NCBI RefSeq assembly: GCF_902635505.1
Contig: NC_045427.1
Location: 134,711,960 to 134,775,959 of the forward strand
Length of the DNA: 64,000 bases
Source of the DNA: Sarcophilus harrisii
Taxonomy: Eukaryota; Chordata; Mammalia; Dasyuromorphia; Dasyuridae
Direction: 5' to 3'
Shown here in pieces: positions 36,593-48,277 of the stretch (positions are counted from its first letter, which is position 1; every line of letters starts with the position of its first letter). Below the pieces are notes generated by a model. It had not been told where the DNA came from and made no database searches. It saw nothing but the letters and a program-made list of their open reading frames with translations. The position numbers and the translations under genes are program-made.

Positions 36593-37409
36593 GGCTCCTT
36601 GCGCTTACGCTTACACTTAATTACTGTTTTAACCAATTTAATTAATTTTAAACGATCTCAGAAATAACGATGATCAATAATTTATTGTTTAATAACTTTG
36701 TTATTATTGTTGTTAATGTTCTTTTAAATTTTTGCGCTTCACATTCTTTTCCCTCCTTCCCTCCGAGAAGGCGAGCAACATTGTATCGGTTATCCTCGCG
36801 AACTCGTGCGAAATAGGTCGGCAATAGCCCTTCTCGGGGAAGTAAAACAGGAAACGAATAAATAAATCTTACATTTAGCAAATGGAACGATTTGCAGTTA
36901 CTCACTGCCCCACCCTTCCCCTCCCACATACACACACTTATTTCAAATCCTGCCTTTGTCTTCTACCTTCTGAGTTCCTGGACCTAGGTAGAACGGGAAG
37001 TTTCCTTTGGAGCCCCTCAGAGTCCCGAGAAATCTCAAGCAGTCGCCTTGTGGCCAGGCCAGTGTCCCAGGGTCACAGAATAAATGGGGGAGAGTAAAGG
37101 ACCGGAAGACTGGCAAGGGAGAAGAGCTGGGGCAGCTTTGGAAAGGCCTGGAACACTAACAAGATTTTCTGCCTGATCCTGTGTAAGGATCACATCCTTA
37201 TCCTGATGATAAGGAGTGATGGGGTTTATTGAGCAGGGAGTGACAGGTCACACCTGTGCGATGATGGGAAGTTGCCGAGGGGAGGATGGATTGGATGGGG
37301 AGAGACCTAAGGCAGACAGACCCAACTGCGGGCTTTTGCAGTAGCCCAAAGAGCCTCCGCCGCCATGCCCAAGGTCTAAATGTAAACTTGAAGGAAGGCA
37401 GGCATGTTG

Positions 37410-37622
37410 TTTTTTAGTCGCGACTCCATTTGGGGTTTTCTTGGCAAAGACACTGCAGGGTTCGGCTATTTCCTTCTCCTGCCCTTTTTACAGATGAGAA
37501 ACGGAAGCAGAGCGAAGTGACTTGCCCAGGATCACTCAGCCACTGCCCGTCTGAGGCTGGATTTGAATTCAAAGCTTCCGATAGAGCTCTTTTCCCTCCT
37601 CCACCTGTTAACTGCTCCACTC
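37410..37622 (-). repeat. MAR1-type SINE
   Basis: CGACTCCATTTGGGGTTTTC, ACAGATGAGAAACGG and AAGTGACTTGCCCAGGATCA in reverse orientation. Confidence 0.85.
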
Positions 37623-37639
37623 CCTCCATCGTTTGGGTT

Positions 37640-37805
37640 CAAATGCAGTCTTGAACACTTACTAGCTGTGTGACCCTTTTTGCTGCAGTTTTCTAATCAT
37701 AAAATGAGATAGAAAAGGAAATGGCAAAGTACCAGTATCTTTTCTAAGAAAATCATTCCAAGTGGGTTCATAAAAAGTTGGCCATAACTGAACTATAACT
37801 ACAAT
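37640..37805 (+). repeat. MAR1-type SINE, 5'-truncated, sense
   Basis: TTCAAATGCAGTCTTGAAC, TAGCTGTGTGACCC, AAAGGAAATGGCAAAGTACC and CCAAGTGGGTTCATAAAAAG in sense order, next to the inverted copy on its left. Confidence 0.75.
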
Positions 37806-37837
37806 TTGATGGTAAGTTTTTGGAGGGCAGGAATTTT

Positions 37838-38470
37838 GTTTCTTTCTTTTTCTTTCTTTTTTCTTTCTTCCTTCCCTTCCTCCCTCCCTCCCTTCCTTCC
37901 TTCTTTCCATCCCTTCCTCCCTCCTTCCCTTCCTTACTTCCTCTATCCCTCTCTGGCTTCTTTCTTTTTCCTTCCTTCCTTCCTTCCTTCCTTCCTTCCT
38001 TCCTTCCTTCCTTCCTTCCTTCCTTCCTTCCTTCCTTCCTATCTTCCTTCCTTCCTTCCTTCCCTTCCTTCCTTCCTTCCTACCTTCCTTCCTACCTTCC
38101 TTCCTTCCTTCCTATCTTCCTTCCTTCCTTCCTTCCTATCTTCCTTCCTTCCTTCCTACCTTCCTTCCTACCTTCCTTCCTTCCTTCCTTGTTTCCTTCC
38201 TTCCTTCCTTCCTTCCTTCCTTGGTTCCTTCCTTCATTCCTTGTTTCCTTCCTTCCTTCCTTCCTTGTTTCCTTCCTTCCTTCCTTCCTTCCTTCTTTGG
38301 TTCCTTCCTTCCTTCCTACCTTCCTTCCTACCTTCCTTCCTTCCTTGGTTCCTTGTTTCCTTCCTTCCTTCCTTCCTTCCTTCCTTCCTTTCTTCCTTCC
38401 TTCCTTCCTTCCTTCCTTCCTTCCTTCCTTCCTTCCTTCCTTCCTTCCTTCCTTCCTTCCTTCTTTCCCT
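37838..38470. repeat. (TTCC)n microsatellite, about 630 bp
   Basis: A near-continuous TTCC array with scattered TACC, TATC and GTTT variants, purest at 37970-38040 and 38395-38460. The long open frames in it on both strands are artefacts. Confidence 0.97.
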
Positions 38471-38519
38471 CATATTTGTATATCCAGAACAGTAGCTGGC
38501 ACATAATAATAAATGCTTG

Positions 38520-38700
38520 TTTATGACTTATATGGAAATATGCTTAACATGTTTGTACATGCATAGCCTATATCAGATTGCTTGCTGTCTTGGGGAGGGG
38601 GAGGGAAAGAAGGAAGGGAGATAAAATGTAGAACACAAACTCTTACAAAAATGAATGTTGAAAACTACCTTTACACATAATTGGAAAAAATACTATTATG
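38520..38700 (+). repeat. L1 3'-end fragment
   Basis: AGCCTATATCAGATTGCTTG, GGGGAGGGGGAGGG and AATGTTGAAAACTACC match the marsupial L1 3' UTR. The same text recurs at 52930-53140. Confidence 0.7.
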
Positions 38701-39194
38701 TGGGAGGGGCTAAGTTTGACTTTGAAGCCTGGTATAAAATCTCTCTTGTTTCCTCCCTCTGAAAATTTGAGAAAATAGCTAACTCCCTCTTCTCCCACAA
38801 AAGAATGAGGTAGGGTTGTGTGACATCATGTCTACATAGGGCTCCGGAGAGAAAGGGAGGGGTGATTATTATTTATTAAAAGTAATATTTAACTCCCACC
38901 TACCTCCCCTGAGGGATGGAAGAGTTAATGTGAAGCAGGGTGAAAGACTTCTGGGAAAAGGTAAGCTTCTTAGGACAGAAGGAGATAAATACATACTGTC
39001 CATCATTAGGCCATTATAAATTATTATCATCAATTTTATAGGTTACTACTGGGTGTGAGAATTGATCGTGAAACCTACCAGAGAAATCTTCTTCTAGGCC
39101 CTCTCCTTCCTTACCCAGTTGGGCCAGTGTTCACACACAAGAGAAACTGACCATCACTTAGGACCAGATTACTCCTAATCAAAGACTTTGAGTT

Positions 39195-39375
39195 TAGTGC
39201 AGGATTTCTTAACCTTTGGACCACATTGAGGGGCCTATGGATAGATTCCTGAGGGTCCATAAACTTGAAAAGGAAAATAAAAGTTTATTTTATTTTCTGA
39301 CTCTTTAGTTTCTTTTGTAATCCTATACATTTTATTTTATACATTTAAGAACATTATTTTGAGGAAAACATTCTA
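39195..39375. mobile_element. hAT-like nonautonomous DNA transposon copy
   Basis: Begins ATTTCTTAACCTTTGGACC, carries GGGTCCATAAAC and an AT-rich middle with TTTGTAATCCTATACATTTT. Related copies are at 54975-55100 and 58215-58430. The latter ends AAAGGTTAAGAGC, complementary to the start, as for terminal inverted repeats. Confidence 0.5.
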
Positions 39376-39629
39376 AGGAGAAAAAAAATAACAAATTCGT
39401 ACTCTTGCATTATTTGAAGGTGATATGTATTCCCCTAAATCATCTTATTACCTTCTTCAACAAAATCTTCCAAGTGAAAAAAAGAACTAAAATTAATATA
39501 AAGAGTAATACAAAGTGGAAAATTAGAAAAGGCAGCTTCTAAAGTGCAGAGAAACAGTAAGAGAAGGAGGGGAGACATCTTTGTCTTGGTTGACAGAATG
39601 GAAGTGGATGCTGACTCTGCAATAATTTA

Positions 39630-39882
39630 AAAAATATATTGATTTTTTTTTCATTTTTCAGTCATGTCCAATTCTTTGTGACCCCTTTGATTATCTTCTT
39701 GGCAAGGATATTAAAGTAGTTTGCCATTTCCTTCTCCACTCATTTTACAAATGAGGAAACTGAGGCAAATAGGATTAAGTAATTGCCCAGGATCATGTAA
39801 CTAGTATCTAAAAGCTGAATTTGAACTCAGGTTTTCCTTTCTCCACGCCCAGCACTCTATCCAATGTGCCCCTAGCTGCTTT
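39630..39882 (-). repeat. MAR1-type SINE
   Basis: TTTTCAGTCATGTCCAATTC, GGCAAGGATATTAAAG and CAAATGAGGAAACTGAGGC, then a CACTCTATCCAATGTGCCCC end. Reverse orientation. Confidence 0.9.
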
Positions 39883-41929
39883 GAATTTTAAAAAGACTTC
39901 ATATTTACATACTACTTTAAAGAACTTTCACATCTATTTTCTCTTGTTCAAAGGTTTCTGGCAGATCCCCCTAGGATACTGGGGAGATGGCAGTGTGAGA
40001 GGGACTAAAACATTCATTTATTCTGGTATGGATTGGACCTAGGAGGTTCTTTCAAGACTGAGATTCTGTGATCTCATATGATCTTATAATAATAATCACA
40101 GATATAGGTAGGAAATATATTATTATCCCCATTTTACACATGAAGAAAACGAAGGTCAGAGAAATGAAATCTGGTGAGTTTGTTTTGTTTTGTTTTTTTA
40201 ACAGATGTTGATAGACTCTTCTTTACTGCCCATGAGTTCATCTTCTCAAGAGTTAGGACCCTGGAGGAATCCTTCAGACATGACATTCTCCAACTCATAC
40301 ACATATGGATGGCTTTGTCAAGAACTTTTGCCTTAGGAAGGTAACTTACACCAAATCTTCCAGGCTAATGTTGTGAAATATTATCAGAGGGTGAAATTTC
40401 AAGTATTATCTCCAGGGTTTCAGAGTGTCCCTAACTGGAGACATAGACAACTAGAAATTGTATAAGGTGATTCTTAGCTTAGAGTCTCTTAAAAGAAGCA
40501 TGGGGCCTAAATAAAGAGTATATTTTTAATCTTCTGATTAAAATGTTTTTATTCTATTAATATCATAAGATGATAAATTTCAAGACTATATCAATTATAA
40601 GACTATAAATTGTTGTCCTGTATTGGTAGAGAAGGATTTTCCTCACCAAGTTTTCTCTATATCAATAGAACTGCAGGTCTAATTAAAAAAAAAATCCTAC
40701 ACAAAGAGAACGTGGGAAAGAAGCAATAAGATTAAAGTATCCTTTTGACATCTAGGGTTATATCTTTCCTGCCCTTAGCCTCAAGTCTATTGACATCCAA
40801 TTTTGGTTATACTGGAGATTCTGAGGTATTTGTTGGTGATATGACTAGTAGGCAAATGACCTCTTGATCTGGCTATGAGGCAGACAGATCATGTGTTCTC
40901 ATGCCCTTTGAACTGCAGGGACCAAACATCAGGACTCTGTGCAAAGGAGAGATTGCTCCCATCCTGCATATCCTAGAGATCTGCTATCATACTGGCATTT
41001 GGATGTTCCTTAGTTGAGCTTCAACTGGTCATTTTCTCTTTTTCCCAGCAGCCCCTTTTCCGGGAAAGAATGATTGGTTTGCTTCCCTATAATTACAGGA
41101 CAATTGTCTGCAGGATGATGAGAGCCCCAGCTGTGCAATGAATAGTGTTGAAGGAAGCTGACCAGGTGAAGGACTAGCTAGCAGTGTCCATCCCACATGG
41201 TCTGTAAGTCATCAAAAGGTCTAGAGTGAGAAGGACTGAGCGAGGAAAAGGGAAAAAAGCAAGAGAACGGACTCCCAAACAGTCCCACCCACTGTTAATC
41301 AATGTTCTCTTAACCACTAAATCGAGCCCTCATTGTATTTGTCTTTGTACTTTTTAACCCTGACTTCCCCTCCTCTCAGGACTATTCTCTCCTACCGTGG
41401 CCTTTATTGTGCTAAATTAATTTGGTTTTCCTCTCCCAGCTTCCTAAATTATGGGTCATGATTCTATATGGGGTTTCATTTCTGAATGTAGTAATCACAA
41501 AATTATGATTTATTATCATATGTTTGATATCATATTATCAAATGTTTAATTTGCATACCTGTTTTATAAAACTCATATACCTGCGATCATGTAAAAATTT
41601 CTCAGGCAAAAGGGATCACAAGTACAAAGTTTAAGAAGCCCTGGTCTATTTGAACCTTTTTTTTTCAGTTTTCTTTACTATATATCATCATTCAACCTGT
41701 TTGAGGAGCCATCATTCTTCTAGTAATTTAGTAATGCCATATTCATTCTTGGTCCTCAACAAAAATTCAATCACTAGCCAAGCCAAGCCATGTCTATTCT
41801 ACCTTCCCATTAGGTTACTCTCACCCCCTTTTCTCTAACTATCTTGGTTTAATCATTCATCACCTATTATCTGACCTCTGACAATTGCTCTCTAAAGGCT
41901 CTCCCTTGCTTGCAGGCTGTCCCCTCAAC

Positions 41930-42450
41930 AATACACAAAGTCATCAAATCAATCTCTTTAAAACACAAATCTGATTATATCATGTCCTTACTCAAAAATC
42001 TTTGCTCCTGGTTGGCTCTAGGATAACATATAAAATCTTTAGTCTAGCATTTAAATCCTTCTATGATCTGCTCCCCACCTTCCTTGCTAGCCTTATTTCA
42101 TACTTCTTTTCTTCCTGTACCCTGTGTTCCAAAATTGCTGCTCCTGGGCACAACAGAACATGTCTTTTCTCTAGATTTTTGCACAAGCTTCTTTTCCATG
42201 CCTGGAATGCAATCGCTCCTCATGGCTACCTTGGACTACCCAATTTCCTTCAGAACATAGATCTAAATAGGGTTTTTCTTTATCTCCCGAGTAACCAATG
42301 CTCTCTGCTTTATTTTGTACCTTGTACTTAACTGTGTACACATTTTATCCTCTGGTTCTTTCACTAAGGAAAATTTCATTCTTATTTTTGTATTTTCAGC
42401 TCCCAGAAAGGCACTTTGTACATATTAAGCAAATAATGAGTTTTTGTTAA
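41930..42450 (+). repeat. L2 LINE 3' portion
   Basis: ACAAATCTGATTATATCATG, TAACATATAAAATC, CTATGATCTGCTCCCCACC, CCATGCCTGGAATGCAATC, ending AGCTCCCAGAAAGGCAC. Sense orientation. Confidence 0.75.
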
Positions 42451-42714
42451 TTAGGTTTAACTGAGTTCTATAGAAATGGAGGATCCATCAGAAACCAGGC
42501 CGTAAGCAAGCATCCCAAAAGTTGCCTAAAAATACAGAGGTATTGTGGAGACCAAATTGATAGGATTTGGACAATTGCCTAGATAGAAGAGAAAAGAAGG
42601 GGAAATGAAGAGTTGAGGATGACTCTGAGATCCTGTCGTGCTTAACTATGTGCTATTTAACATTTTTTTTTTAAATCAGGAAGAGGGAAGGATGGTTTTA
42701 GGGGTAAACATCAG

Positions 42715-42985
42715 TTCTGTAGGGGCAATGAAAACAGTGCTAGGTCAGTAGTCAGGAAAATTCATCTCCCTGAATTCAAATCTGCCCTCAGACACTTTTT
42801 AGCTGTTGGTGAACACTGGGCAAATCACTTCCTTTTGTTTGACTCAGTTTCCTAATCTGCAAAAGGAGCTGGAGAAGGAACTGGCAAACTACTCCAGTAT
42901 TTTTGCCAAGAAAATCCCAAAAAGGGGTCATAAAGAGTTGGACGTGAATGAAAGTGATTGAACAATAGTAACAACAACAGTATCA
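42715..42985 (+). repeat. MAR1-type SINE, sense
   Basis: GGGGCAATGAAAACAGTGC head, CTGAATTCAAATCTGCCC, CTCAGTTTCCTAATCTGC, CAAACTACTCCAGTATTTTT and an (AAC)n-like end. Confidence 0.85.
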
Positions 42986-43594
42986 GTTCTGTGCCAGGAT
43001 CTTTGCCTAGGAAGGAACAGTACAAAAATGACAAAATAGGGAGTTGAAACCCAAGATAAGTAGACAGATAATAAGAGCACTTGTTTGCCCTTATGAGTTC
43101 AAGTCATCTGGCCCAGATGAACTACATTCCAAAGTACTGAATGAGCCAGCAGATGTGCTTGCTGACCCAACATCAATGACCTTTGTAAAGACTGTGAACA
43201 ATGAGGGAGATGCTGCAAGACTAGGCAAGGCAAATGTCCCCATTTTCAAAAAAAGAATAAAGAATTCAGCCTGCAAACTATTGGCCAGTGAGTTTGACTT
43301 CTATTTTTGGAAAAATTCTAGAATAGATTATAAAAGGGATATCTTGGGAACATTTAGAAAAGGAAATGGTAGAGAGATAGTCTGAATCCATCAAGGACAA
43401 TCCAGAAAAAAACTTTGTTTCCTTTTATTAAAAGGGTAGACCAGCAGGATGAGAGAGATATAGTTTGCCAAGATTTTAGAAAAACATTTGACAAAATCTC
43501 TTATACCCTTCTTGCACACAAATTGAAGAGGTATGGTAGATTCAGATTTGGTTAAGTGGACAAATTGAAAGAGTGGTCATTAAAGGTGGTTCAA

Positions 43595-43740
43595 GAGGCA
43601 GCTAAGTGGTGCAATGGATAGAGCACCCAGCCCCTGGAGTCAGGAGGATCTGGATTTAAATCCAGAGACCAACTAGCTGTGTGACCCAGGGAAATTTAAC
43701 ATATTTGCCTTAAAAAAAAAAAAAAAAAAAAAAAAAGAGT
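43595..43740 (+). repeat. tRNA-headed SINE with poly(A), in CR1 LINE
   Basis: GAGGCAGCTAAGTGGTGCAA, ATAGAGCACCCAGC, TGTGTGACCCAGGG, then a 25-A tail. Flanked by TGGTTCAA at 43587-43594 and 43741-43748, a target duplication. The CR1 text resumes directly after it. Confidence 0.9.
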
Positions 43741-43857
43741 TGGTTCAATGTCATCTTAACCTTGAACTTTTCTTGGCAGGAAGCCTAGAAGTGTGTGTGC
43801 TTCACGATGTGCTATTTTTTTTTTTTTTATTTAATGCCTTAAAAAAAGGCATAGATT

Positions 43858-44139
43858 TTTTTGTTGTTGGATCTGAGTTCATTTCTGTTGTATCTAGTTT
43901 TTTCATGACTGCTTTGGAGTTTTGTAAGAGGTTCTTCTTGTTGTTGTTGTTTTGGCAAAGATATTGCAATAGTTTGCTATTTTCTCCTCCAGCTGGTTTT
44001 AGAAATTGGGAAACTGAGGGCAACAGGGTTAAGTGACTTGCCTAGAGTTATTCAGCTATTAAGTGTCTGAAACCAGATTTGAACTCAGGAAGATGATTCC
44101 AAGACCAATACACTATCCAGTAAGCCACCTAGCTGCCCC
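43858..44139 (-). repeat. MAR1-type SINE with 13-bp target duplication
   Basis: Flanked by AAAGGCATAGATT at 43845-43857 and 44140-44152. Interior has TTGGCAAAGATATTGC, GAAATTGGGAAACTGAGG and CTATCCAGTAAGCCACC. The CR1 sequence continues across the duplication. Confidence 0.92.
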
Positions 44140-44334
44140 AAAGGCATAGATTATATTATCAAGTTTGTAGATAACACCAAGGAGAGATAACTAGCAGTTA
44201 AATGACAATCAGGATCCAAAATTATCTTGTCAGATTAGAATATTGATCCTAATTTGAAAAGATGAAATTTAATAGAGATAAATATAAAGCTTCATAATTA
44301 TGTTCCAAGAAATCAACTTCACATGAAGAAGGAA

Positions 44335-44990
44335 TGATTAAATAACGCCGAGTCAGCAGCTACAACAGACTGTTCTGCTTTCACCTAGCCCTCCTAGCCA
44401 TCATCTGAGGATGGAACTCCTATTGGGAAGAAATCAGCCATCCCCACCAACCAACGGCGATTAACAGGATATGCAAGCTGACTTGGCTGAAGCTTCCTGA
44501 GGAGGCAATATGTGCCAGGCAAGTAAAACCATTACTACCATCTTAACTGACCCAACATCTCAGACCTTGAAGATCTCCATCTTCAGACCCTGATGGAGAC
44601 AGTCTGGGATCTTGTACTCAAGGCCCTTGAGAATAGATCATTGGATCTTGTGATGAAGAGAACCATCTACACCCAGAGAGAGGATTGTGGGGACCACAAC
44701 ATAGTATTCTCACTCTTTTTATTGTTGTTCACTTGCATTTTGTTTTCTTACTCATTTTTTTCCTTTTTGATATGATTTTTCTTATGCAGCAAGATAATTG
44801 TATAAATATGTTTACATATTGGATTTAACATATTTTAACATGTATAACATATATTGGATTGCTTGCCATCTAGGGAAGGGGGAGGGAGAAGGTGGGAAAA
44901 ATTTGGAACACAAGGCTATAATAAGGATCAATGTTGAAAAATTATCCATGCATAAGATTTGAAAATAAAAAGCTTTAAAAAAAAGAGAGA
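44335..44990 (+). repeat. L1 3'-end insertion
   Basis: The right part (from about 44640) reads CTACACCCAGAGAGAGG, TTGTATAAATATGTTTACAT, TTGGATTGCTTGCCATC and CCATGCATAAG, ending AATAAAAAGCTTTAAAAAAA, the canonical marsupial L1 terminus with a poly(A) tail. The left part (44335-44600) is less certain. Confidence 0.8.
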
Positions 44991-45829
44991 AGAGATCATT
45001 GGAGCTTTTCATCTGATTTGGAGCCTCCCATAGCCTCTAGCTTAGTGTCATTAGCTATCATCCTACAAAGAAACCCCCTTTGGAGATGAAACATGACAAC
45101 TGCTCCTGCAGGTGCTATAGCTATAGCTACTGCATATTCAGAAAAGAAATATCTTGCCCCCAAAGTTCTTGGAATTATCGAGTGGTTCAACATTAGAACT
45201 GATCATTTCCTTGGTAGAAAAGACATTAGAGAAGAGGCATTGGAATCTGCCTCTGCATCCCAATAACTGTCAGACCTTTTCATCCCATTTGAAAACTTCC
45301 ATAGATGTTGTCTCCCCCTTTAGAATGTGAGCTCTTTAAGAGCAGGAACAGTCTGACTTCTTTATTTGCATGCCCATTGCTTAGCATAATGCTTTGCACA
45401 TAGTAAGTGCTTAATAAATGTTTTATTTATTCATTCAAAAAAATTGTCTCAGGCTACATTGAGATAGTGTTCATAATAGTGTTCAGGGGACAGTCCCACC
45501 ATTCTCTGCCCCAATTAGACTCATGGCATTTAGTTCTAGGGAGCTACATTTTCAGAAAGAGATTGGAAAGTTAATATCCAGAGGAATGACTAGTGTGGGG
45601 AAGAGTCTTAAAATCAAGTTTCATGAGGACCAGTTTAGCCTAGAGATGTTTTAGTTTGGACTTAAGAAGAACACCACCTCTGTCTTCAAGTTGAAAGGCT
45701 GTTGACAAAAAAAGTCAATAGATTTATCATCTTTGTCCCAGGAGACAGTAGAAAGGAGATTTAGACAGGATATAAGGAAAAAGGAACTTCATAACAATTT
45801 TTGTGGTCTTTTTCTTACTTCTATCTTAC

Positions 45830-46062
45830 CATGAATTTATTTGTTCTTGGCAAAGCTCTTAAGAGTGGTTTGCCATTTTCTTCTCCAGATCATTTTACAG
45901 ATGAAGAAACTAAGGCTAGAAACAAAAACTGAGGGTTAAGTAATTTGCCTGGATTCATACACAGCTAAATAAGTGTTTCAGGTCAGATTTGAATTTATGC
46001 AGAGAAGTCTTCCTGATTCCAAGCCCAGTGCTCTATTCACTTCATCTACTAGCTGCCTCCAT
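45830..46062 (-). repeat. MAR1-type SINE
   Basis: GGCAAAGCTCTTAAGAGTGG, TTTACAGATGAAGAAAC, CAGTGCTCTATTCACTTC and TAGCTGCCTCC. Inserted within the CR1/L3 tail. Confidence 0.85.
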
Positions 46063-46574
46063 AAAAATTAGAATTATTCAAAAGAGGAAAGGGTTGCCTT
46101 AGAGGTAGTGGGTTACTCCTCATTAAAGATGTCCAGCAAAGGTTGGATGCTATTTGTTGGTGGATGTTGTAGAGGGGATTTTTGTTCAGTTATGACCTAT
46201 ACCATGGCTCCTCACCTGCTGCTTACCTAAGATCCTAGTTTCATCCCCTCAATCATGCTTTTGTTTTTGTTTGTTTTTGTCTTGTAATGTCTTATTAAAG
46301 GGCACAGAATGGAAGCAGAGTGGGATCACTGGGAGTCAGTCTGCATCAGAGAATTGCTATCCCAGAGCTTGAATAAACAAGGTAAATCCATGTATTGAAG
46401 GACATTAAATGCCAGACAGAGAGAATTGAGGTTTCAGGAAAGTTACTGTGTATAGAAGAGGGATCAGTTCAGGGAAAAATTGGAGAGAGAGAGAGAACAT
46501 CCAGTAATCCAGTCATAAGGGGCTTTACCAACAATAAATCACATTTGTAAAGCAGTTTAGGGTATACAAAGGAA

Positions 46575-46825
46575 GGGAAGAAATGGACATTTATTAAGCA
46601 CCTCCTAGGAGCCAGGCATTATGCCAAATGTTTTACAAATATTTCATTTGACCCTCACAACAATCCTGGGGAGAAAGGTACTAGTATTATCATCTTTTTT
46701 TAAATGGAGGCAACAGAAGCTAAGTGGTTAAATGATTTGTTTAACATCACACAGCTAGTAATCTGGATTTGAAGTCTGATTTGAAGTCTTCCTGACTTCA
46801 TGGTCAATCCTCTACCCAATGGATA
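46575..46825 (-). repeat. MIR/THER SINE
   Basis: TTATTAAGCACCTCCTAGG, CTCACAACAATCCTGGGG, CATCACACAGCTAGTAATC and CCTCTACCCAATGG, an inverted MIR with its MIR3-like left part. A related copy lies at about 46950-47180. Confidence 0.7.
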
Positions 46826-46949
46826 ATGGACAGTATAGGGCATCAATATATACCTATTTATTTAGAATATATGCTGTCTTCTCCATTAGGAATTTAGGAA
46901 TTGTTAATTTTTATTTCTTAATTTTTTCATCAAATATCTTAAACAAAAG

Positions 46950-47180
46950 AGGGAAGGGGAGTGAGCATTTATATGGCACTTGCTGTGTGCCTTACCCTGG
47001 GCTAAGCACTTTATCATTACCTAATTTGCTTGTCACAATCCTTGGAGGTAAGTAGTAGGATGATCCATTTTACACTTAAAGAAAGTAAATTAAGTCACAT
47101 TGCTAGTAAGCATCTGAGGCTAGATTTGATCGTAGACTCTCTGGACTCCAGTCCTAATTCACTGCACCACCTAGTCACTT
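46950..47180 (-). repeat. MIR/THER SINE
   Basis: GCACTTGCTGTGTGCC, GGGCTAAGCACTTTATC, CATTTTACACTTAAAG and CTAATTCACTGCACCACC. Same arrangement as the copy on its left. Confidence 0.7.
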
Positions 47181-48021
47181 TCCTTTCCTCGGACCCCAGA
47201 GAGAGAGATAAATTCTGAGAGGCAGATAATGATATATTTTCCCTATTTTTACATTTGAAGAAACTAAGGCCCAGAAATTATATAGTAAACGTCAGAATCA
47301 AGATAAATCAGGCAAAAAGGATCGCCAGCTATTGCAGGAATCATAGAAGTAGAAAAAGGCAAAATCTTTTTTTCAAAAAAGTTTTTTTTTTTTTTCAGGA
47401 AGATATATTTGCTGCCGGTGACTGAATATGAAGGAGAGACAATAAGAGTTGGAACCAGGAAAGATTGCCTTTGAATCCTTCCTCAGATACTTATTGGCTG
47501 TGTGATCCTGGCAAGTCCCATGCTCTCTGGACATCAGTTTCTCCATTTGCAAATAAGGGGAGAGGCTACTCTCTGTGACCTCAAAGGACCTTTCCAGGTC
47601 TAAATTTATGAATTCTTAAGAAAGGTCCACTGAATTCTGGGTTGTAATGGGAAAATAGCAAGTTTGACTTTGGCCGCGTTGAGTTAGAAATGATGGCACA
47701 ACACCCACCTAGACAGGAGTACCCCTTGGATGCCAGTCTTGTGTTTGCCATAGACTTCTTCCTTGTCTCCTTGGTGACATGATGGGGTTGACAAGGTTCC
47801 AGTAGAATGAGTCTCACTTCTAGTTAGGCCTTCCTCAGGGCTCCAAATGTTGCTTCCAGTTCTATGTCCCACGCTCTCCCCGGCCCGGGATTTCCCAACA
47901 GCCAAACACCTTTCCTACCTTCCACCTTGCTGCTGGTGCCCTATCTGTGCTGGGTCTCCAGGATAGGAATAACCTTGACTTGGGACTCCATCTCAGGAGA
48001 GAACCAGTCACGCTCCATCAG

Positions 48022-48054
<33 letters not shown>
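48022..48054. repeat. C33 homopolymer with flanking inverted repeat
   Basis: An uninterrupted run of 33 C on the plus strand. CCAGTCAC (48004-48011) and its reverse complement GTGACTGG (48055-48062) flank it. Confidence 0.95.
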
Positions 48055-48055
<1 letters not shown>

Positions 48056-48277
48056 TGACTGGCTTACTCATGACTTCTAACTCTGGAATCTATGCCTTCT
48101 GGAAGATTAAGGAATGGGCTGGCCCTCTACCTGGGGGACTGAGTGGGGAGGAAGGGGAACCATAAGTACTCAGAAAAGGCCTCTCCGACCCCTCCAGGTG
48201 GATGCTCACTGATGTGAGGGGCAGCTGGTCCCGGCACTGCCCCGGATGATATCGATGGAAATTAAACAGGAGACAAG

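Larger units (their letters stand above)
43044..46190 (+). repeat. CR1/L3-type LINE (RT to 3' end) broken by later insertions
   Basis: The frame at 43044-43385 reads SSGPDELHSKVLNEPADVL and KANVPIFKKRIKN, the reverse transcriptase start of CR1/L3-like LINEs (SGPDGLHPRVLKELADV, KANVVPIFKKG). Further LINE pieces in order: 43396-43594, 43741-43857, 44140-44330, about 45560-45810 and 46063-46190 (ending in the GATGTTGTAGAGGGG tail). Between them sit a SINE (43595-43740), a MAR1 SINE (43858-44139), an L1 3' end (about 44335-44990) and another MAR1 (45830-46062). There are many stops; this is an old inactive copy. Confidence 0.75.
36300..48275. other. Intergenic region between REEP4 and LGI3
   Basis: About 12 kb with no recognised gene. 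The left end (36600-37400) is unique-looking and AT-rich. The remainder is mostly repeats: SINEs, the TTCC block, L1 and L2 ends, hAT-like pieces and a CR1/L3 mosaic. Unassigned stretches over 300 bp include 38700-39180, 40080-41450, 42450-42700 and 46180-46560. Confidence 0.55.

Noticed and set aside
35842-36636. 264-codon frame antisense to, and overlapping, REEP4 exon 1
   Set aside because: Arg/Pro/Gly-rich translation of a CpG island; stop codons are rare there by composition. REEP4 exon 1 is explained by the short [10 protein letters not shown] frame.
37838-38470. CRISPR-like array
   Set aside because: The periodic blocks are TTCC slippage products. There are no unique spacers, and the genome is mammalian.
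37806-38526. Open frames of more than 220 codons on the plus strand in the TTCC array
   Set aside because: Low-complexity translation (FLPS repeats) of a microsatellite with no stop codons possible in the repeat.
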